A stretch of DNA of 6,649 nucleotides from Fidelibacterota bacterium. Lineage in GTDB: Bacteria; Marinisomatota; Marinisomatia; Marinisomatales; UBA1611. The DNA lies in the NCBI GenBank assembly GCA_002722105.1, contig PBKF01000010.1, positions 29,172 to 35,820 of the forward strand, read 5' to 3'. The notes below the pieces were generated by a model. The model made no database searches, was not told where the DNA came from, and worked only from the letters and a program-made list of their open reading frames with translations. Below, one piece after another: positions 1 to 6,649 of this stretch. Made by a program: the position numbers and the translations under genes. The first letter of the stretch is position 1, and the number at the start of each line of letters is the position of its first letter.

Positions 1-870
1 CCAATCAAGAGTTGACTTTGCCAATGAAATATCTGGTTGTCTTTGTTTTGGATCATCTTCTGGTAAAGGTTTAAAAATAACTTCGGATGTGGAGTTAGTT
101 AATCCTATGATTTTTTCTGCAATTTCTAAGATTGAATATTCGTCGGGGTTACCAAGATTCAACGGTCCTGTAAATCCTTTTTTTGTTTTCATAAGAGTGA
201 TAATTGCTTGAACCAAATCATCAACATAACAAAAGGATCGGGTTTGATCTCCTTGCCCGTAAATAGTGATTTTAGAGCCCTTCAATGCTTGAACAATAAA
301 GTTTGAAATAACTCGTCCATCATCTGGTCGCATTTTAGGACCATAGGTATTAAAGATTCTTGCAACTTTTATATCCAAATTATGCTGCCGATAATAATCA
401 AAAAATAAGGTTTCGGCACATCTCTTTCCCTCATCATAGCAGCTTCTTGGACCAATGGGATTAACATTCCCCCAATAGGTTTCTTTTTGGGGATGTTGGG
501 TTGGATCTCCATAAACTTCACTGGTAGAAGCTTGAAAAATTCGGGCTTTAACACGTTTTGCAAGTCCCAACATGTTTATAGCGCCATGAACACTAGTTTT
601 TGTTGTCTGCACAGGATCATACTGATAGTGAATAGGAGATGCAGGACATGCCATATTGTAGATTTGATCAACTTCAACAAAAAGTGGGAATGTTATATCA
701 TGACGCATAAATTCAAACGATGCATTATTAAGTATACTTGTAATATTGTCCCTTTGGCCTGTATACAGGTTATCGACGCATAAAACTTCTTTTCCATTTT
801 TTAACAATTTTTCACAAAGATGAGAGCCGATAAAACCTGCACCACCAGTTATTAATATTTTTTGCTTCAT
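1..870 (-). CDS. uxs: UDP-glucuronate decarboxylase (UDP-xylose synthase), 3' end cut by window edge
   Basis: Predicted cytoplasmic, NAD-dependent short-chain dehydrogenase/reductase that oxidises and decarboxylates UDP-glucuronate to UDP-xylose, a sugar donor. From the ATG at 870-868 the frame stays open for 290 codons to base 1, with no stop. The nucleotide-binding loop GGAGFIGSH is at residues 9-17. The subgroup signature [13 protein letters not shown] is at about 74-86. The catalytic TSE is at 116-118, the Y145-x3-K149 pair lies in SCYDEGK, and [16 protein letters not shown] is at 171-186. The ACPASP and RIFNTYGP blocks separate this group from UDP-glucose epimerases and dTDP-glucose dehydratases. 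Bacterial members are usually about 310-320 residues, so only about 20-30 C-terminal residues should be missing. It starts 8 bp after the upstream glycosyltransferase stop and has no clear ribosome-binding site, so it is probably read from the same transcript. Function is inferred from family motifs; a close epimerase relative is the main alternative. Confidence 0.93.
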   Translation of the reverse strand, partial: MKQKILITGGAGFIGSHLCEKLLKNGKEVLCVDNLYTGQRDNITSILNNASFEFMRHDITFPLFVEVDQIYNMACPASPIHYQYDPVQTTKTSVHGAINMLGLAKRVKARIFQASTSEVYGDPTQHPQKETYWGNVNPIGPRSCYDEGKRCAETLFFDYYRQHNLDIKVARIFNTYGPKMRPDDGRVISNFIVQALKGSKITIYGQGDQTRSFCYVDDLVQAIITLMKTKKGFTGPLNLGNPDEYSILEIAEKIIGLTNSTSEVIFKPLPEDDPKQRQPDISLAKSTLDW

Positions 871-878
871 GAATAATT

Positions 879-1637
879 TTAGTATTTATAAGACTTTAGT
901 TTTAAAAATTCCAAAATATTTAATAAGATGAAAAGGGGATTTGTAAAAACATATCTTTTCCATAAACGTCTTGGCTCTTGCAATAGACGATAAAACCATT
1001 CGAGAGCATATTTTTTCATCCATCTAGGCGCATGCTTTGTTTTTCCTGCTAAGTAATCAAAACCAGCCCCAACTCCAATGAGAATACCTCGATTGAATTG
1101 TGTGTAGTTTTCAGACATCCAATTTTCTTGTTTTGGTGCACCTAAGCCCACCCAAATAATATCAGGATTTGCTTCATTTATTTGACTGATAAATTTCAAA
1201 TTTTCCTCGGTTGTGAGTGGTTTAAAGGGTGGTGAAAGCATACCACAAACAATTGCTTCCGGGAACCTGCTTTGAATCGTACTAGCCATTAGGTTTAAAA
1301 TATCTTTAGTACTACCAAAAAAATAATGCTTTAATTTTTTTTCTTGTCCCCATTCTAAAATTTTTTCCAAAAGAGTAGGTCCAAAAACACGTTTCATATT
1401 ATAATCTCCTTTCCACCGTGCAACCATAGAGAGAGGTCGACCATCTGGTAATGCCATAAATCCTTTATTTATGATTGTACTGAATTTAGGGTGGAATACA
1501 CCTTCAACAACTGTATGGGCATTATTCAATGTCACATAAGCAGGTGATTTGGAATGTACTAAATAATTCATCATTTGATTGAATGTCTGTTCATATGTAG
1601 TTGAATCCAAATGGGTGGATAAAATTTTTGTTTTCAT
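879..1637 (-). CDS. WecG/TagA/CpsF-family glycosyltransferase (GT26)
   Basis: Predicted 252-residue enzyme that transfers a sugar from a nucleotide donor to an undecaprenyl-diphosphate-linked acceptor on the cytoplasmic membrane face. Family blocks, numbered from the ATG at 1637: TLNNAHTV at 36-43; PDGRPL at 64-69, whose D65 matches the aspartate proposed as catalytic base in TagA; FFGST at 106-110; VGLGAPKQE at 163-171; [11 protein letters not shown] at 188-198. The C-terminal [12 protein letters not shown]...EPRRLWKRY segment at about 203-229 carries the basic residues linked to membrane and diphosphate binding in this family. A hydrophobic tail follows. A start at 1676 would add 13 residues, overlap the preceding gene by 29 bp and has no ribosome-binding site. 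The 1637 start leaves a 10-bp gap and gives the normal family N-terminus ([12 protein letters not shown]). The exact donor (ManNAc, ManNAcA, glucose or other) cannot be read from the sequence. Confidence 0.93.
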   Translation of the reverse strand: MKTKILSTHLDSTTYEQTFNQMMNYLVHSKSPAYVTLNNAHTVVEGVFHPKFSTIINKGFMALPDGRPLSMVARWKGDYNMKRVFGPTLLEKILEWGQEKKLKHYFFGSTKDILNLMASTIQSRFPEAIVCGMLSPPFKPLTTEENLKFISQINEANPDIIWVGLGAPKQENWMSENYTQFNRGILIGVGAGFDYLAGKTKHAPRWMKKYALEWFYRLLQEPRRLWKRYVFTNPLFILLNILEFLKLKSYKY

Positions 1638-1647
1638 TTTGATATAA

Positions 1648-2616
1648 TTATAAAGAGTCCAAAGGTTTTGATTCATAATCTAAAATAGTTTGTCGAATCC
1701 CTTCCTCCAAACTAGTAGAATAGGTCCAACCTAGTTTTTTTAGGTTACTTTCATCCATAATTTTACGAGGTGTTCCATCTGGTTTAGATTTATTAAAAAG
1801 TAGTTTACCCTTATATCCTGAAAGCTTTTTGATCAGTTTGGCCAATTCACGGATAGTTATTTCTTCTCCGCTTCCAATATTCAAGTGAGTTAAGCCCAAG
1901 GAATCGTATAAGTGTGGTGCTTCCACCATTTCCATTACAAATAGACAAGCTTGTGCCAGATCATCAACATAAAGGAACTCTCTTAGTGGTGTTCCAGTAC
2001 CCCAAATATCAACAGAGGCTGCACCAGTAGTTTTAGCTTCATAAATTTTTCGAATAAGGGCGGGAAGAACATGGGAGTTTTCCAAATCATAGTTGTCATT
2101 GGGGCCATAGAGATTTGTTGGCATTACAGAAATAAAATTGTCACCGTATTGGCGATAATAATTTTCACACATTTTTATACCAGCAATTTTTGCAATAGCA
2201 TATGGTTCGTTGGTATACTCTAATTTTCCAGTCAATAGGACATCTTCCTTAAGGGGTTGCGGCGCAAATTTTGGATAAATACAAGAGCTCCCTAAAAATA
2301 ATAATTTTTTTACACCTGCTAAATGACTGGCATGAATTATATTAGATTGGATCATCAAATTTTTGTAAATGAACTCCGCACGATAAGTATTATTGGCTTG
2401 TATTCCTCCAACCTTGGCAGCAGCTATAAAAACAATATCAGGTTTTTCACTAATTATAAACTCAAAAACATCTTTTTGTATAGTCAAATCTAATTCCTTA
2501 CTAGTTTTTGTGATCAAATGATAATATTTATTTTTCTCCAATGTTTTTACCAAGGCAGAACCAACCATGCCCTTGTGTCCAGCAACAAAAATCTTTGATT
2601 GCTTATTCATATCCAT
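1648..2616 (-). CDS. fcl: GDP-L-fucose synthase (GDP-4-keto-6-deoxymannose 3,5-epimerase/4-reductase)
   Basis: Cytoplasmic NADPH-dependent bifunctional enzyme that epimerises C3 and C5 of GDP-4-keto-6-deoxy-D-mannose, then reduces C4 to give GDP-L-fucose. Numbered from the ATG at 2616 (322 residues, normal length): the dinucleotide loop G13-x2-G16-x2-G19 lies in [18 protein letters not shown] is at 66-73; [16 protein letters not shown] starts at 109; Y139-x3-K143 lies in [17 protein letters not shown] is followed by H182. S110, C112, Y139, K143 and H182 match the E. coli active-site set (S107, C109, Y136, K140, H179) with a constant offset of 3, so the enzyme looks intact. The start is chosen because its ATG overlaps the gmd stop as TGATG. 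An ATG two codons further in (2610) is also possible, and a TTG at 2619 is unlikely. It directly follows gmd, whose product is its substrate. Confidence 0.96.
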   Translation of the reverse strand: MDMNKQSKIFVAGHKGMVGSALVKTLEKNKYYHLITKTSKELDLTIQKDVFEFIISEKPDIVFIAAAKVGGIQANNTYRAEFIYKNLMIQSNIIHASHLAGVKKLLFLGSSCIYPKFAPQPLKEDVLLTGKLEYTNEPYAIAKIAGIKMCENYYRQYGDNFISVMPTNLYGPNDNYDLENSHVLPALIRKIYEAKTTGAASVDIWGTGTPLREFLYVDDLAQACLFVMEMVEAPHLYDSLGLTHLNIGSGEEITIRELAKLIKKLSGYKGKLLFNKSKPDGTPRKIMDESNLKKLGWTYSTSLEEGIRQTILDYESKPLDSL

Positions 2617-2618
2617 CA
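2614..2618 (-). other. TGATG stop/start overlap, gmd to fcl
   Basis: The gmd stop TGA (2618-2616) shares one base with the proposed fcl start ATG (2616-2614). No Shine-Dalgarno sequence precedes fcl, so termination-reinitiation coupling is plausible. That would keep two consecutive enzymes of the GDP-fucose route at matched levels. The coupling is inferred from the arrangement. Confidence 0.65.
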
Positions 2619-3671
2619 AATTTCAATTGTTGTCATTCTATTTTTTCTTTTAGTATAATCTGCATCTACCATGATTTTCACAAGCTCTTTAAAAGTAGTT
2701 TTTGTTCTCCATCCTAATTCCTGTTTCGCTTTCGATGGATCACCTATTAAAAGATCTACCTCAGTAGGACGAAAATATCTTGGGTTGATTCCCACAACTT
2801 CTTTACCGGTAGATTCCAAAATGCCTACTTCTTTTTCGGCATTGCCTTTCCAATATATATTTTCACCTAAAACTTTAAAACTTTCTGTTACAAATTCACG
2901 GACAGAATGAGTTTCCCCAGTTGCCATTACATAATCATCGGCCTTATCACTTTGCATCATCAACCACATTCCTTCTACGAATTCCGGCGCATAACCCCAA
3001 TCTCGTTTTGCATCTAGATTTCCTAATAAAAGTTTATTCTGTCTTCCAAGTACAATGTTAGAAACACCAATTGAAATTTTCCGTGTTACAAATGTTTTAC
3101 CTCGACGTTCGGATTCATGATTAAACAAGATTCCATTACATGCAAATAAATCATACGCTTCTCTGTAATTTTTCACAATCCAATATGCATACAATTTTGC
3201 CGCAGCATACGGTGATCTTGGATAGAATGGCGTTTTTTCAGATTGAGGGATTTCTTGAACAAGTCCAAATAGCTCTGATGTAGAAGCTTGATAAAATTTT
3301 GTTTCAATGCCAGTTTCTTTTATAGCATCAAGAAATCTTAGTGCACCAAGACCATCAACCTCTGCTGTGTATTCGGGTACCTCAAAACTCACTTGGACGT
3401 GGGACTGAGCCCCTAAATTATATATTTCATTTGGCTTAATTTTTTCAACAAGACGATTCAAGTTACTCGAATCATTCAAATCACCATAATGAAGGAATAA
3501 TTTTTTATTTAAAATTTTTTCATTTTTGTATAAATGATCAATTCTGAAAGTATTAAAGGAGGATGATCGACGAATGATACCATGAACTATATATCCTTTT
3601 TCAAGAAGCAATTCTGTTAGATATGATCCATCTTGCCCTGTAATACCAGATATAAGTGCAATTTTTGACAT
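2616..3671 (-). CDS. gmd: GDP-mannose 4,6-dehydratase
   Basis: Cytoplasmic NADP-dependent short-chain dehydrogenase/reductase that converts GDP-D-mannose to GDP-4-keto-6-deoxy-D-mannose, the first committed step to GDP-L-fucose and also to GDP-rhamnose or GDP-perosamine. The protein has 351 residues (E. coli Gmd has 373). Visible blocks: [10 protein letters not shown] at 9-18; [10 protein letters not shown] at 32-41, the RR/SS cofactor-phosphate and tetramer-contact region; [13 protein letters not shown] at 85-97; catalytic T131 and E133 in STSELFG; Y155-x3-K159 in [18 protein letters not shown] at 182-187 followed by [25 protein letters not shown] at 223-236; [11 protein letters not shown] at 296-306. 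The usual HESPRRG reads HESERRG here. The start has the only good Shine-Dalgarno sequence in the window (AGGA, 6 nt upstream). The gene follows a 45-bp gap and its stop overlaps the next start, pairing it with the GDP-fucose synthase. Whether all product goes to fucose is inferred from that neighbour. Confidence 0.97.
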   Translation of the reverse strand: MSKIALISGITGQDGSYLTELLLEKGYIVHGIIRRSSSFNTFRIDHLYKNEKILNKKLFLHYGDLNDSSNLNRLVEKIKPNEIYNLGAQSHVQVSFEVPEYTAEVDGLGALRFLDAIKETGIETKFYQASTSELFGLVQEIPQSEKTPFYPRSPYAAAKLYAYWIVKNYREAYDLFACNGILFNHESERRGKTFVTRKISIGVSNIVLGRQNKLLLGNLDAKRDWGYAPEFVEGMWLMMQSDKADDYVMATGETHSVREFVTESFKVLGENIYWKGNAEKEVGILESTGKEVVGINPRYFRPTEVDLLIGDPSKAKQELGWRTKTTFKELVKIMVDADYTKRKNRMTTIEI

Positions 3672-3716
3672 AGATTTTCCTATTACTACTAAGTGGTTTT
3701 AAAATTATCACTGCGA
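3672..3716 (-). other. 45-bp intergenic gap, the longest in the window
   Basis: This is the only gap of more than 10 bp. It holds the gmd ribosome-binding site and a GATAAT hexamer (3709-3704) with no acceptable -35 partner. There is no hairpin followed by a T-run that would act as a terminator. It is probably a plain intercistronic spacer. Confidence 0.6.
3678..3681 (-). promoter_or_regulatory. Shine-Dalgarno sequence of gmd
   Basis: Read on the minus strand, AGGA lies 6 nt before the gmd ATG at 3671, giving good spacing. It fixes the gmd start. None of the other starts inside the window has a comparable site; those genes overlap or closely follow the preceding one. Confidence 0.7.
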
Positions 3717-4871
3717 TTAGTTTTTTAATGAAATAGCTTCCTGGTAAATTGAAACCATATGATGGTAATTTAGTTCCGGTGTGTAATTATTTAAATACTT
3801 TTGTCTTCCAGCCTCACCTAAAGTACTACAATATTTTTTATTTTGGATTAATTGATTCACTTTATTACAAAAGTCTTCCTGATCCCCCAATTCATAATGG
3901 AGTCCATTTTTACCGTGTTCAATAATTTCTTGCATTGAGCCGATATTACTAACAATAACGGGCGTACCACAGGCCAAGGCCTCAACAAGCACCATAGGAA
4001 ATCCCTCGTACCATTGAGAAGGAAAAATAAGCATTTGGGCTTCTCCCAAGATCTTTTTTACTTGGTCATTTGGTAAAGAACCCAAGTATTCAATATTTTT
4101 TAAGTTAGAAGAAATTTTATGTTTTTCTGGCCCATCTCCAATAATTTTTAAGGAATAGTCTATGTTTTTCCAAGAATCTAAAAGAAAATTTATACCTTTT
4201 TCCCTTGATAATCGCCCAATGAATAATGCATATGGCTTTCTTTTTAAATCCCTCTGATCTGGATCCTGAATGAAATTTGGTTTTACTACCATATTGACTT
4301 CTGAAAATCCTGCTTCAATAAATTTCCTTTTTGAAAATTGTGTTAAAGTGATAATACGTTCGATGCTTTTTGACCATGTTTTTCTTCTTTTATGATAGCT
4401 AATCATTCTAGCTAAAGAAGCTGTTCCTAGAAATGAATTTTTATATACCTTAAAAGGTATCGTGCAATAAGGACTATATTTTATTGAAATTTCCCACGGT
4501 TTATCATTATGCATTAGACAGGCGCTGGGACAAATTAAGCGATAATTATGGAGTGTTAAAACAGAAGGGATATTTTTCTCTTTACAGGCGTCAAAAATAG
4601 AAGGAGTTAATAGAGGAAAAAAATTATGGCAATGGACAATATCAGGATTAACCTTTGCTAAATGGGTTGCGAATAATTTTTTACTTGATTTCGAGTAATT
4701 CAGATTAAAGGCTGCTTTAAATTTTGATGATAAGGACTGAATAGTATCATTATTAACTGTATATGCATAAACATCATGTCCATTTTCCTTCATGAGTGCC
4801 TGTTCAGCCCAAAATACCTGATCTTCACCACCGGCGAGTTGATAAAAATTATGAACGAACAGGATCTTCAT
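3717..4871 (-). CDS. Glycosyltransferase family 4 (GT-B fold)
   Basis: Predicted 384-residue retaining glycosyltransferase acting at the cytoplasmic membrane face and moving a sugar from a nucleotide donor to a growing lipid-linked oligosaccharide. Numbered from the ATG at 4871: the N-terminal acceptor domain starts MKILFVHNFY and has the GGE loop at 14-16. HCHNFFPLLTP is at 80-90 and LTLHNYRLICPSACL at 105-119. The C-terminal donor domain has FIGRLSREKG at 217-226 (R220 and K225 are the expected phosphate contacts), IIGDGPE at 243-249, and the E289-x7-E297 motif in YEGFPMVLVEALACGTPVI. Cysteines at 114, 118 and 136 resemble the Cys-containing insertion seen in part of this family. An ATG at 4883 would add four residues; the downstream one gives the usual family start. 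Its first 23 bp overlap the end of the ligase/polymerase gene in another frame. Donor and linkage cannot be told from the sequence; GDP-fucose or UDP-xylose made by the neighbours are candidates. Confidence 0.92.
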   Translation of the reverse strand: MKILFVHNFYQLAGGEDQVFWAEQALMKENGHDVYAYTVNNDTIQSLSSKFKAAFNLNYSKSSKKLFATHLAKVNPDIVHCHNFFPLLTPSIFDACKEKNIPSVLTLHNYRLICPSACLMHNDKPWEISIKYSPYCTIPFKVYKNSFLGTASLARMISYHKRRKTWSKSIERIITLTQFSKRKFIEAGFSEVNMVVKPNFIQDPDQRDLKRKPYALFIGRLSREKGINFLLDSWKNIDYSLKIIGDGPEKHKISSNLKNIEYLGSLPNDQVKKILGEAQMLIFPSQWYEGFPMVLVEALACGTPVIVSNIGSMQEIIEHGKNGLHYELGDQEDFCNKVNQLIQNKKYCSTLGEAGRQKYLNNYTPELNYHHMVSIYQEAISLKN

Positions 4872-6090
4872 GGTAAATCTCATTTTTCAGTGTTATAAAT
4901 AAAATCCAAAATATGCCAGAAATAGCAAATAGTTTCCAATTAATTATTGGTGTAAGCATGGCATATCCAAATAGTTGGATAAACCAATTCTTCATAAGTA
5001 ATCTCGTATCATCAGATAATCTGGGATTGAAACATTTCTGATATAAGGATACATAAATACCAATAGTCATAGCGACCATGACTAACCCTCCGGACATAAT
5101 GGCTTGTACAAAATCATTATGTGCATGAGGGGCTACCCAATGTATCTTTGGAATAATTATACCCAATTTCTTCACACCTGCAATAAATCCAAAGCCAATG
5201 ATCGGACTATTGCCAAATTCTAAAAAATATTTACTCCAGAGAGGTATTCGTTCCGAAAGGGTTAAGATGTTGGTAATTCCCATCCCTCGTAAAAAGTAAT
5301 CTATGTAGGTAAATAAAAAAGCCAAAATAAAAGCTGCAAAATAAAGGAGGACGAGGTGATTTAATCCCTTCCTAGACCAAATAAGTGAAAAAGAAAATGC
5401 CAGGAAAAAACTCAATAGGGCTCCTCGAGAATTAGTCCCTAATAATATAATGACTGCAAAAATAAATAGACCATACTTTTTTATACTGGCTCCTTTAAAA
5501 TAAAAATAATAATAGGAAGCGAGCATAGCTGCCAATGTTGCCAATACGTTTGGACCAATGAAATAGCCTCCAATTCTAACCACACCATGTAATCTGTCAA
5601 CAAATAAACCCAAGGAAGGGAAAAAAGGTAAAATAATAAATAAGGAAATAATTTTTAACCAAATTAACAATATAATATCTTGAAACATATCAGGTAAGGT
5701 ATAGGCTCCTTTTTCCTTAGTATATAAATAAAATAAAAGAAAAAAAATAACCCATTCCATTACAAAATATCCTGAAAGTAAAAACTCTGCATTTGACAGT
5801 ACAGGGATTGAAATAAAAAGAGCAAGGAAATAATATGACAGAGGAGTATTGATTTGTTTAAAAAATTCGTTCTTAAATTTGAATTTTTCGATTCCTGCTA
5901 TAAAGAGAATAACAATAATTCCAATTATGATATAAATTACCATTCTGGAAAAAGATTGTAGATTAAATAAACCAAAGTTTTTTGTAACACCAGTTTTGTC
6001 AAATTGAAGAATACCCGGCATCCCAAATAAAGATAAAAGTAAGAGTCCTCTTAACAAGCTAAGTTTTGATATGACATTTTTTACATGCAT
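4849..6090 (-). CDS. O-antigen ligase/polymerase family membrane protein (Wzy_C type)
   Basis: Predicted inner-membrane protein of 413 residues with about 11-12 hydrophobic segments (for example about 13-30, 49-68, 85-103, 136-157, 205-222, 245-262, 330-350 and 387-402). The family either joins finished O-antigen to lipid A-core (WaaL) or polymerises repeat units (Wzy), on the periplasmic side, from undecaprenyl-diphosphate donors. Family blocks: VRIGGYFIGPNVLA at 171-184; GTNSRGALLSF at 218-228; the large external loop at about 263-330 with RIPLW at 281-285, GNSPIIGFGF at 293-302 and PHAHNDFVQ at 321-329. One of the histidines H322 or H324 should correspond to the conserved ligase histidine, and the arginines at 172 and 281 are typical partners. 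The start ATG overlaps the upstream stop as TAATG and has no Shine-Dalgarno sequence. The stop lies 23 bp inside the next gene. Ligase and polymerase cannot be separated on these motifs; location in a glycan operon mildly favours polymerase. Confidence 0.9.
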   Translation of the reverse strand: MHVKNVISKLSLLRGLLLLSLFGMPGILQFDKTGVTKNFGLFNLQSFSRMVIYIIIGIIVILFIAGIEKFKFKNEFFKQINTPLSYYFLALFISIPVLSNAEFLLSGYFVMEWVIFFLLFYLYTKEKGAYTLPDMFQDIILLIWLKIISLFIILPFFPSLGLFVDRLHGVVRIGGYFIGPNVLATLAAMLASYYYFYFKGASIKKYGLFIFAVIILLGTNSRGALLSFFLAFSFSLIWSRKGLNHLVLLYFAAFILAFLFTYIDYFLRGMGITNILTLSERIPLWSKYFLEFGNSPIIGFGFIAGVKKLGIIIPKIHWVAPHAHNDFVQAIMSGGLVMVAMTIGIYVSLYQKCFNPRLSDDTRLLMKNWFIQLFGYAMLTPIINWKLFAISGIFWILFITLKNEIYHEDPVRS

Positions 6091-6092
6091 TA
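6088..6092 (-). other. TAATG stop/start overlap, CDP-alcohol transferase to ligase/polymerase
   Basis: The TAA stop (6092-6090) of the CDP-alcohol transferase shares one base with the ATG (6090-6088) of the ligase/polymerase. There is no Shine-Dalgarno sequence before this ATG, so translational coupling is plausible. The overlap also places the CDP-alcohol enzyme in the same operon as the glycan genes. Confidence 0.6.
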
Positions 6093-6649
6093 GGAGCGAA
6101 ATGTTCTTGCAAAATAAATACTTTCTATGAAAAATAATATCCCATAAAGAATGGATACATTATAAAGGATTTCTGGACTCAAGCGAGCCCATACTATGCA
6201 GATATAAAAAACTGGTGTGTCCACTATCGATTGAATACATTTTTTTAAGATAGATGGACTAGGTTTATGTTCTTGGCCTGCTGCCCGTTTCATTGATGAT
6301 GTCAGAAGAGACAAACTACGGCCGAAAATTAAAATAAATGTGAGTTGACTTACCTTAAGTATGGAAAAATGAGGAGTTATTAAAAACGCAATACTTATAG
6401 GTAGTAGGATGATTAGTAATAGATCAATGGAAAGATCAATCCATTGCCCTAAAAGAGATGTATTTTTACTAGCCCGTGCTAACTGGCCATCTGCACAATC
6501 CATTGTATACACCATTAATAGTAAAAAGGTGAGAGTAGCGGAAGATGAAACTCCAATAGGTATAGTTGCGAATTGCACCATACTATATAATCCCAAAATA
6601 CCTCCCAGAAGTGTCATTCCATTGGGGGAGAGTCCCAGTTTAAGACCCA
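6090..6649 (-). CDS. CDP-alcohol phosphatidyltransferase family protein, 5' end cut by window edge
   Basis: Integral membrane enzyme family that displaces CMP from a CDP-activated lipid or alcohol and joins the phosphate to a second alcohol. The complete signature D-x2-D-G-x2-A-R-x8-G-x3-D-x3-D is present at 6500-6423. Numbered from an internal Met at 6617, its aspartates are D40, D43, D61 and D65, which bind two metal ions in this family. Several hydrophobic segments follow (about 66-82, 86-104, 130-145, 150-168). The frame stays open from 6617 to the window edge and encodes LKLGLSPNGMTLLGG, matching the family's usual N-terminal (T/S)PN...T block. The Met at 6617 is therefore not the true start and the gene begins outside the window. 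The preserved part is about 186 residues. The stop overlaps the ligase/polymerase start. The substrate is unknown: it may make a phospholipid, or transfer a phospho-alcohol in glycan assembly. A fusion to an N-terminal nucleotidyltransferase, known in this family, is possible. Confidence 0.9.
   Translation of the reverse strand, partial: GLKLGLSPNGMTLLGGILGLYSMVQFATIPIGVSSSATLTFLLLMVYTMDCADGQLARASKNTSLLGQWIDLSIDLLLIILLPISIAFLITPHFSILKVSQLTFILIFGRSLSLLTSSMKRAAGQEHKPSPSILKKCIQSIVDTPVFYICIVWARLSPEILYNVSILYGILFFIESIYFARTFRS

Noticed and set aside
369..563. 64-codon minus-strand frame
   Set aside because: It lies wholly inside the UDP-glucuronate decarboxylase gene in another frame and has no recognisable motif.
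487..783. 98-codon plus-strand frame
   Set aside because: Antisense shadow of the decarboxylase gene, with no ribosome-binding site and no domain-like pattern.
1647..1652. Perfect TATAAT on the minus strand at the fcl/WecG-type junction
   Set aside because: No -35-like hexamer lies 16-19 bp upstream, and the implied transcript would start almost at the ATG. In AT-rich DNA such a hexamer is expected by chance.
2617..2619. TTG start for the GDP-fucose synthase
   Set aside because: The adjacent ATG at 2616 forms a TGATG junction with the gmd stop and is a better start codon; the TTG adds only one residue.
2671..2910. 79-codon plus-strand frame
   Set aside because: Antisense shadow of the gmd 3' region, which encodes well-conserved Gmd motifs on the minus strand.
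3704..3709. GATAAT hexamer in the 45-bp gap as an internal promoter for gmd
   Set aside because: The best -35 at 17-bp spacing is TTCATT, only a 3/6 match.
5740..5747. Run of eight A (T on the coding strand) inside the ligase/polymerase gene, and a similar run at 1335-1342 in the WecG-type gene, as possible phase-variation tracts
   Set aside because: Eight-base runs are ordinary in such AT-rich coding DNA, and both genes are in frame with full-length products.
1..6649. CRISPR arrays, tRNA or rRNA genes, insertion sequences, toxin-antitoxin or defence genes
   Set aside because: Nearly all bases are accounted for by seven motif-rich glycan genes, and no direct repeats, inverted ends or RNA-like structures were seen.

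Overview
This window is one dense stretch of a cell-surface polysaccharide (O-antigen, capsule or exopolysaccharide) gene cluster. All seven genes are on the minus strand, so transcription runs from the right edge to the left. Both end genes are cut by the window edges. The DNA is AT-rich (roughly a third G+C by eye). No gene identifies the species. An O-antigen ligase/polymerase-type protein, a WecG-family transferase, and the GDP-fucose and UDP-xylose routes together suggest a low-GC bacterium, probably Gram-negative, but this is only an inference. Recognisable Shine-Dalgarno sequences are scarce.

Layout in transcription order: (1) 6649-6090, the C-terminal part of a CDP-alcohol phosphatidyltransferase-family membrane enzyme with a complete catalytic motif; (2) 6090-4849, a multi-pass O-antigen ligase/polymerase (Wzy_C type); (3) 4871-3717, a family-4 glycosyltransferase; (4) 3671-2616, GDP-mannose 4,6-dehydratase (gmd); (5) 2616-1648, GDP-L-fucose synthase (fcl); (6) 1637-879, a WecG/TagA/CpsF glycosyltransferase; (7) 870-1, UDP-glucuronate decarboxylase, missing its last few residues. 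The genes either overlap (TAATG and TGATG stop/start junctions, one 23-bp overlap) or lie 8 to 45 bp apart. I see no convincing promoter, terminator, RNA gene, repeat or mobile element. No gap exceeds 45 bp.

How the genes fit together: gmd and fcl turn GDP-mannose into GDP-L-fucose, and the decarboxylase turns UDP-glucuronate into UDP-xylose, so the glycan probably contains fucose and xylose or derivatives of them. The GT4 and WecG-type enzymes are expected to add sugars to a lipid-linked precursor on the cytoplasmic face. The Wzy_C-type protein would polymerise or ligate the product on the outer face of the inner membrane. The CDP-alcohol enzyme may attach a phospho-alcohol or make an unusual lipid. 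The initiating phosphoglycosyl transferase, flippase, chain-length regulator and GDP-mannose supply genes are not here and presumably lie outside the window.

This is mostly a conventional glycan operon. The item most worth following up is the CDP-alcohol transferase at the right edge, whose substrate and full N-terminus are unknown.
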